From contig NZ_JAJQXA010000012.1 in assembly GCF_021245985.1 (NCBI RefSeq), forward strand, positions 1 to 64,000: 64,000 nt of DNA, written 5' to 3'. Positions 59,399 to 64,000 of this stretch are shown here, in pieces; the stretch's first letter is position 1; each line of letters starts with the position of its first letter. The position numbers and the translations under genes are program-made. Under the pieces are notes generated by a model. The model had not been told where the DNA came from. It searched no databases and saw nothing but the letters and a program-made list of their open reading frames with translations. The DNA is from Flavobacterium soyae (GTDB lineage Bacteria > Bacteroidota > Bacteroidia > Flavobacteriales > Flavobacteriaceae).

Positions 59399-59487
59399 AG
59401 TAAGCTTTTGAGTTGAAGCTGATTAAAATCATAGATTAAAAAAAATCTTTAATTATATTTGACAATAAGAATGTCTTTCAATTTTCT

Positions 59488-59495
59488 TACTTTTG
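59488..59495 (+). promoter_or_regulatory. -7 element of smpB, immediately upstream of ATG
   Basis: TACTTTTG ends six bases before the ATG at 59501. A start site at or just before the ATG would make a leaderless mRNA. The -33 element is not clear (TTTGACA lies at 59458-59464, 26 bases upstream, longer than usual). Confidence 0.55.
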
Positions 59496-59500
59496 CCACC

Positions 59501-59956
59501 ATGTTAAAATCAGTCAATATACTTAATAAGAGAGCTCGTTTTGATTACGAGATAATCGACACTTATACTGCCGGAATTGTTTTGGCGGGAACCGAAATCA
59601 AATCAATACGTTTAGGCAAAGCCAATATTACCGAAAGCTTTTGCGAATTTAGCGGCATGGAGCTTTTTGCAATCAATACTTACATTGAAGAATATTCGTT
59701 TGGGAACCAGTTTAATCATAAATCACGTAGTGAACGTAAGCTGCTTTTAAATAAAAAAGAGCTAAAATCACTGCATAAAAGTGTGCAGGCAAAAGGATTA
59801 ACTATAGTACCGCTCAAACTTTTTACAAATGAAAAAGGGCTTGCAAAATTGCAAATTGGCCTTTGTAAAGGAAAGAAAAACTACGATAAGCGTGAATCTT
59901 TGAAAGAACAAGATACCAAACGTGATTTGGATCGAATTAAAAAGGCTTTCAATTAG
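59501..59956 (+). CDS. smpB: SsrA-binding protein SmpB
   Basis: The 151-residue protein (from 59501) has [47 protein letters not shown], and the basic tail [12 protein letters not shown]. These are SmpB signatures; it binds tmRNA and delivers it to stalled ribosomes. Upstream starts at 59459 (TTG) and 59471 lie within the promoter, so 59501 is preferred. No tmRNA gene is seen in the window. Confidence 0.94.
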   Translation: MLKSVNILNKRARFDYEIIDTYTAGIVLAGTEIKSIRLGKANITESFCEFSGMELFAINTYIEEYSFGNQFNHKSRSERKLLLNKKELKSLHKSVQAKGLTIVPLKLFTNEKGLAKLQIGLCKGKKNYDKRESLKEQDTKRDLDRIKKAFN

Positions 59957-60017
59957 AAGAAATTTCGCGCTGGTTTAAATTTTATTGTTATTTTTACTAC
60001 AAAAATAAACTATAATT

Positions 60018-60659
60018 ATGAAAAAGCACTTAATTTTTTTATTCGCTATTTTGGTCCTGACCTCATGTGGAAGCAATACCACAATTGTAAACAGCTGGAG
60101 AGATCCAAAAATAACAGTTGCACAGGAACATTTTAAAAAGGTTTTGGTTGTGGCTTTAGTTAAAGATGAAGCTTCGAGAAGGGTTACAGAGAACAGAATT
60201 GCGGCAAGTAATCCGATTTTTAAAACTTCTTACGAATATTTGAACGAAACTACCAAAGAGCTTACGAAGGAACAAAAACTAAAAATCCTTCAGGACGAAA
60301 ATTTTGACGGAGTTGTAACTATGCGCTTGGTAAGTACAGAACAAGAAACTACTTATGTACCCGGAACTTATACCGGAATGTATTACGGCGGTTTTGACGG
60401 CTTGTATTCTGGAGTTTATGGTTATGGTTTTGGAAATTGGTACGGAATGTATTCTCCTGCGTACTATGATCCCGGTTATTATCAGGAAACAACATATTAT
60501 ATGGTTGAAACTAATATTTTTTCTTTAAAAGATAATAAACTAATCTGGACCGGAACAACAAAATCAGATTATGTTACAGATTTAGGTCAAACTGTAGATG
60601 CTATTATGCAGGCTGTAGTTCAGGAAATGAGAAAAGACGGTTCGTTGCCTCCAAAATAA
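60018..60659 (+). CDS. DUF4136-like lipoprotein
   Basis: The 213-residue protein has a lipobox LTSC (Cys17), then NSWRDPKITVAQEHFKKVLVVALVKDEASRR, typical of DUF4136-like lipoproteins, a central glycine/tyrosine-rich segment (about 115-155, YGGFDG, GYGFGNWYG) and a C-terminal 'IWTGTTKSDYV' strand. Probably an envelope lipoprotein facing the periplasm; the role is unknown. It lies between smpB and a Fic gene, with separate promoters. Confidence 0.68.
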   Translation: MKKHLIFLFAILVLTSCGSNTTIVNSWRDPKITVAQEHFKKVLVVALVKDEASRRVTENRIAASNPIFKTSYEYLNETTKELTKEQKLKILQDENFDGVVTMRLVSTEQETTYVPGTYTGMYYGGFDGLYSGVYGYGFGNWYGMYSPAYYDPGYYQETTYYMVETNIFSLKDNKLIWTGTTKSDYVTDLGQTVDAIMQAVVQEMRKDGSLPPK

Positions 60660-60708
60660 AAATCAATAAAGAAAATTGTTATAAATTTTTTATTCCAAAT
60701 AAAATGAC

Positions 60709-60716
60709 TAATTTTG
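60709..60716 (+). promoter_or_regulatory. -7 element of the Fic gene
   Basis: TAATTTTG matches TAnnTTTG; it overlaps the upstream ATG at 60714, so the start at 60744 is used. Confidence 0.5.
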
Positions 60717-60743
60717 TCACGACAATTAAAGTCGTTTAATGAA

Positions 60744-61793
60744 ATGAAAACAATTATTAAAGATGCCAGAGAGAAAAAAGGCTTAAAAACCCGTGAAGTA
60801 GCACAACTGATGGGAATCGATCAGGCTTTGATAAGCAAATTTGAATCTGGGACCAGAAAACCTACCAAAGATCAAATTTCAAAATTAGCACAGATTCTGG
60901 ATATCGACTATGAAACCTTAATGATTGCGTGGTTAAAAGAAAAGATATTATATGAAATAGGTGATGATGAATTTGCCTTAAAAGCATTAATGGTTGCCGA
61001 GCAGGAAATTAAGTATAATAAAACTGCCTCAAAAATAGAAATCTCACCTACTTTAGAAAATATCCTAAAGGAAATAGATATTTTAAAAGCAAAATTAGAT
61101 ACGTACAGGCAATTTGACAGCTACAGAATTACGCAGGCATTAGAGCTGGAATATACTTTTGAAAGTAATAGAATTGAAGGAAACACCATGACGCTTCGTG
61201 AAACAGATATGGTTATCAATGAAGGATTGACCATTTCAGGAAAAAGTATGCGGGAACATCTTGAAGCTATAAATCATCAGGAAGCAATTGGTTTTATTAA
61301 AGATTTAATGCAAAGAAATACTTCCTTAAACGAACGCGAACTGTTATCAATTCATAATCTAATTCTTAGAGGAATTATTCCTGAAGATGCCGGACGTTAC
61401 AGAAAAGTGCAGGTTATGATAAAAGGCAGCAGCCATATGCCGCCTCAGCCTTATATGGTTGCTAAAGAAATGGAAGATTATTTTATTTGGTATGAAACTA
61501 ATAAAAACAAACTTCATCCAGTTGTTTTGGCAGCCGAAATGCACGAAAGATTAGTTACAATCCATCCTTTTATTGATGGAAACGGAAGAACTTCGCGTTT
61601 AGTCATGAATTTAATTTTGCTTCAAAAAGGATACATTATTGCAAATATAAAAGGTGATTATGATTGCCGTATGCAATATTATCAAACTTTGGAAACAGCA
61701 CAAACTAAAAACAGTAAAGAAGATTTCCTGCTATTCATTGCTCAAATAGAAAAAGAAAATCTGGAACGATATATTGGTATTATCGCTCAATAA
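60744..61793 (+). CDS. Fic-domain protein with N-terminal XRE-type HTH, class II autoinhibited
   Basis: From 60744 the protein has 349 residues: a Cro/C1-type HTH (about 1-60, with LKTREVAQLMGIDQALISKFE), a helical linker and the Fic domain. The inhibitory helix motif S141-NRI-E145-G146 ([S/T]xxxE[G/N]) lies N-terminal to the Fic core, so it is a class-II autoinhibited AMPylator. The active-site motif is H274-PFIDGNGR-TSR (intact). It would AMPylate a target protein, released from inhibition by an unknown signal, and may autoregulate its own promoter. A separate toxin-antitoxin partner is not present. Confidence 0.88.
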   Translation: MKTIIKDAREKKGLKTREVAQLMGIDQALISKFESGTRKPTKDQISKLAQILDIDYETLMIAWLKEKILYEIGDDEFALKALMVAEQEIKYNKTASKIEISPTLENILKEIDILKAKLDTYRQFDSYRITQALELEYTFESNRIEGNTMTLRETDMVINEGLTISGKSMREHLEAINHQEAIGFIKDLMQRNTSLNERELLSIHNLILRGIIPEDAGRYRKVQVMIKGSSHMPPQPYMVAKEMEDYFIWYETNKNKLHPVVLAAEMHERLVTIHPFIDGNGRTSRLVMNLILLQKGYIIANIKGDYDCRMQYYQTLETAQTKNSKEDFLLFIAQIEKENLERYIGIIAQ

Positions 61794-61829
61794 AAAAAGC
61801 CCGGTTTTAAAAACTGGGCTTTCTTTTTA
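61792..61829. terminator. Bidirectional terminator between fic and pcm
   Basis: AAAGCCC-G-GTTTT and AAAAC-T-GGGCTTT form a hairpin with A/T tracts on both sides, between convergent genes. Confidence 0.75.
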
Positions 61830-62468
61830 ATTTTTATCTTCTAGTAAAGGAACAAATCTAAACTCTCCAAACTCATGTTTTTCAAATTGAGTTTCATTCT
61901 TTCTGATTAGTAAAGTCATAATCTGAACGTCTTCTCCAAGCGGAATAACCAACCTTCCTCCTATTTTTAATTGCGCCATTAACGGCTGAGGAATAAATGG
62001 TGCGCCTGCTGTTACAATAATACTATCAAATGGAGCATAATGCGGCAACCCTTTATAACCATCTCCAAAAGAAACATGTTTAGGGCGAATGTTTAGCTTT
62101 GGAAACAAAATTGAAGTTTGCTTAAACAATTCATTTTGTCTTTCAATAGTATACACTTTTGCACCCAAAGCAAATAAAACTGCCGTTTGGTAACCTGAAC
62201 CGGTTCCAATTTCTAAAATTTTATGATCTTTTTTTACTTCTAACAGCTGCGATTGAAACGCCACAGTGTAAGGCTGTGAAATAGTCTGCCCTGCCCCAAT
62301 AGGAAATGCCTTATCCTGATAGGCAAAATCTTCAAAACTTGAATTTAAAAAAAGGTGTCTTGGGATTTTTTTTATCGCATCCAGAACCGCTCTATCAGTA
62401 ATCCCTTTTTGTTCTAAAGTGCTTACTAATTGATTACGAAGTCCTTGATGTTTGGCAGTGTCTTTCAA
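61827..62468 (-). CDS. pcm: Protein-L-isoaspartate O-methyltransferase
   Basis: The 213-residue protein has IGAGQTISQPYTVAFQSQLL, then the SAM-binding LEIGTGSGYQTAVLFALG, and ends with PLGEDVQIMTLLI. These are the Pcm motifs. It methylates isoaspartyl residues of damaged proteins so they can be repaired. The start codon is TTG at 62468; there is no ATG upstream in frame before the promoter -7 element at 62490. Confidence 0.93.
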   Translation of the reverse strand: MKDTAKHQGLRNQLVSTLEQKGITDRAVLDAIKKIPRHLFLNSSFEDFAYQDKAFPIGAGQTISQPYTVAFQSQLLEVKKDHKILEIGTGSGYQTAVLFALGAKVYTIERQNELFKQTSILFPKLNIRPKHVSFGDGYKGLPHYAPFDSIIVTAGAPFIPQPLMAQLKIGGRLVIPLGEDVQIMTLLIRKNETQFEKHEFGEFRFVPLLEDKN

Positions 62469-62489
62469 AATAGGTCGGTTTTATTTTCG

Positions 62490-62497
62490 CAAAAATA
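62490..62497 (-). promoter_or_regulatory. -7 element of pcm
   Basis: Minus-strand TATTTTTG matches TAnnTTTG, 22 bases before the TTG start. Confidence 0.55.
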
Positions 62498-62544
62498 AGA
62501 AAACAAATCATCAATTATCAAGTACTTTTTAATCATTTAATTTC

Positions 62545-62552
62545 TATTTTTG
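62545..62552 (+). promoter_or_regulatory. -7 element of the RDD-family gene
   Basis: TATTTTTG matches TAnnTTTG, 35 bases before the ATG. Confidence 0.55.
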
Positions 62553-62587
62553 ATTTATTCTCTAACCTGAATGAATTCTAATATTTT

Positions 62588-63604
62588 ATGAAAAAAATTA
62601 TACTCGGTTTATCTTTACTTTTTTCTCTTTGGGGAATTTTTGCATCCTTTTATTTTGTTTTTTTTAGCTTTGAAGATTTTACAAAATTTCAAAATTTTCT
62701 CATATTTAATGGCAAACCTTATCACTATTCAGGAATGAATATTTTTGTTGTTATAGAAAGAACAAGTGGATATTCATATAAAAGCACATCCATAGCACTT
62801 CTAAATTTATTCTTTTACTTAACTTTCCTTGCCGGCTCCCTTATTTATTATTTTTCAAAGTATAAGGAAAGCAAATTATTAGTTTTTAATTACAGCTTAA
62901 TATTTTTAAATTCTATAATAAAAATATTGGCGTTTACTGCTTTTTTCGATATTGATAAACTGAGTTTTTATGGTATATTATATATCATAATTGTCTTAAT
63001 ATACCTTTTCATCTCCTATTATATTATAACTAAAAATCTAAACGTTATCGAAGAAAAAGTTATTGAAAATGATAATCAGATAATCGAAAACGATCTTGAA
63101 AGGGCGTCAAATTATAAACGTTTTTTAAATTCATTTATCGATTCTTTTATTATACTCATTGTTGCTTTTGATTTTATAAGCTACTCTGAGATGAATGAAA
63201 GTCTAACTACTTTTTTCAGTTATTTAAAAACATCTTTTGGAGATAAATTTGGGCTTATAGTTTTCTTTTTTCTTATTAAATTTACTTATTATCTAATATT
63301 TGAATCTGTCTTTAAAAATACTCCTGCTAAATTCATAACCGCCTGTTATGTAACAGATGAAGAAGGAAATCCCCCTTCCTTTTCGATAATTTTAAAACGA
63401 ACTTTACTAAGATTTGTTCCATTTGAAAGTTTCTCTTTCTTAATGGGGAAAAATTTACATGACGACTATTCAGATACTTATGTTATCAATAAAAAAACTG
63501 ACCTTACAATTGAAAATCGCTATCTGCAATTTTTAACAATTGCATTCGGCATACTATTAGTCACCTATTTTTATATGTCATTTAAAGAAATATTATTTCC
63601 TTAG
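62588..63604 (+). CDS. RDD-family membrane protein
   Basis: The 338-residue protein has an N-terminal part with about four membrane segments (1-150), and a C-terminal RDD domain starting near RASNYKRFLNSFIDSFIILIV with the usual Arg and Asp-containing helix, a second pair of helices and TPAKFITACYVTDEEG. RDD proteins are membrane proteins of uncertain transport role. The N-terminal half is unique to a few Bacteroidota as far as I can tell. No neighbours suggest a pathway. Confidence 0.75.
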   Translation: MKKIILGLSLLFSLWGIFASFYFVFFSFEDFTKFQNFLIFNGKPYHYSGMNIFVVIERTSGYSYKSTSIALLNLFFYLTFLAGSLIYYFSKYKESKLLVFNYSLIFLNSIIKILAFTAFFDIDKLSFYGILYIIIVLIYLFISYYIITKNLNVIEEKVIENDNQIIENDLERASNYKRFLNSFIDSFIILIVAFDFISYSEMNESLTTFFSYLKTSFGDKFGLIVFFFLIKFTYYLIFESVFKNTPAKFITACYVTDEEGNPPSFSIILKRTLLRFVPFESFSFLMGKNLHDDYSDTYVINKKTDLTIENRYLQFLTIAFGILLVTYFYMSFKEILFP

Positions 63605-63691
63605 TAAAAAACGAAAGTATAGCAAATCAAAGATTAATTTATAAAAACCAAATCTTTACTGCATACATTTTTACATTCAACAAATAAATTC

Positions 63692-63699
63692 TATTTTTG
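63692..63699 (+). promoter_or_regulatory. -7 element of the Gfo/Idh/MocA gene
   Basis: TATTTTTG matches TAnnTTTG, 16 bases before the ATG. Confidence 0.55.
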
Positions 63700-63715
63700 T
63701 TTAAAATACATTCTC

Positions 63716-64000
63716 ATGTTAAAAGTAGGAGTTTTAGGTGCTGGTCATCTTGGTAAAATACATTTACGCTTATTACAACAATCTGACAAATACGAATTAG
63801 TTGGATTTTACGACGAAAATCAAGAAAATGCCGAAAGAATCTCAAAAGAATTTGGCTATAAAAATTTCAGCACAATTGCAAAACTTATACACGCTGTCGA
63901 TGTAATCGACATTGTTACCCCAACTCTTTCGCACTATAAATGTGCAAAAGTGGCAATTAAATCAGGAAAACATATCTTTATTGAAAAACCAATTGCCAAT
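63716..64000 (+). CDS. Gfo/Idh/MocA-family oxidoreductase, truncated by window end
   Basis: The visible 95 codons begin MLKVGVLGAGHLGKIHLR with the NAD(P)-binding GxGxxG fold, then VGFYDENQENAERISKEFG, VDVIDIVTPTLSHYKCAKVAI and GKHIFIEKPIAN, the conserved EKP motif of the family. The gene continues beyond base 64000. The substrate (a sugar or related polyol) cannot be read. Confidence 0.88.
   Translation, partial: MLKVGVLGAGHLGKIHLRLLQQSDKYELVGFYDENQENAERISKEFGYKNFSTIAKLIHAVDVIDIVTPTLSHYKCAKVAIKSGKHIFIEKPIAN

Overview
The window looks like chromosomal DNA of a flavobacterium, most likely a Flavobacterium species. The DNA is AT-rich. Many genes are preceded by the Bacteroidota -7 element TAnnTTTG. 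Typical flavobacterial proteins occur: a T9SS-sorted pectate lyase, small lipoproteins, beta-barrel proteins, a YtxJ-type bacillithiol-linked protein and the Bacteroidota-type arginine cluster with an ornithine transcarbamylase of the N-acyl class. No rRNA, tRNA, CRISPR array, prophage or transposase gene was found. Species assignment is inference from gene content and sequence style; no search was run.

Layout. 0-6.5 kb (minus): acyltransferase, DUF1349 protein, GH3 beta-glucosidase and a membrane DUF6377 regulator, a small glycan-related group without SusC/D. 6.6-16.5 kb: CHMI-like tautomerase, acyl-CoA dehydrogenase/oxidase, an EamA exporter divergent from a MocR regulator, bestrophin channel, universal-stress-like protein and an OmpR/HK two-component pair. 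17-22.3 kb: two near-duplicate beta-barrel proteins flanking a BamA-like barrel, aspartase, and a Qnr/McbG-like pentapeptide protein. 22.4-31.7 kb: GNAT, GMP reductase, MiaE, GlyA, fumarylacetoacetase, agmatine deiminase and N-carbamoylputrescine amidase (agmatine to putrescine) around a choice-of-anchor lipoprotein. 31.8-42.2 kb: an antitoxin with a frameshifted RelE/ParE toxin, two paralogous lipoproteins with matching promoter geometry, DUF808 protein, a 39-residue membrane peptide, ClpB, YtxJ, DUF2157/DUF4401 pair and pectate lyase.

42.2-53.7 kb (minus) is an apparent ten-gene arginine/proline operon, in transcription order GNAT, argG, argC, argD, proA, proB, argF', argB, argE', argH. It starts from a good promoter near 53.66 kb, has a leader of about 320 nt with a compact GC-rich structured element that I cannot assign to a known riboswitch, and ends at a strong terminator after argH. 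No argA or argJ is present; the first gene is a GNAT with a four-cysteine cluster, the natural candidate for N-acylglutamate synthase. 53.9-64 kb: M1 peptidase, aldose epimerase-like protein and GNAT, outer-membrane proteins, DUF2132 protein, SmpB (apparently leaderless), a DUF4136-like lipoprotein, an autoinhibited Fic protein with an HTH, Pcm, RDD protein and the start of a Gfo/Idh/MocA oxidoreductase cut by the window edge.

The intergenic DNA is the most unusual part. At least seven families of dispersed inverted repeats or hairpin elements recur, some as nested palindromes with perfect arms up to 38 bp, and nearly every spacer in the arginine operon carries a different one. The best leads for something undescribed are the structured arginine leader, the Cys-cluster GNAT, the lipoprotein pair with an AAGCAAC-N17-ATCT promoter-like signature, and the nested repeats.
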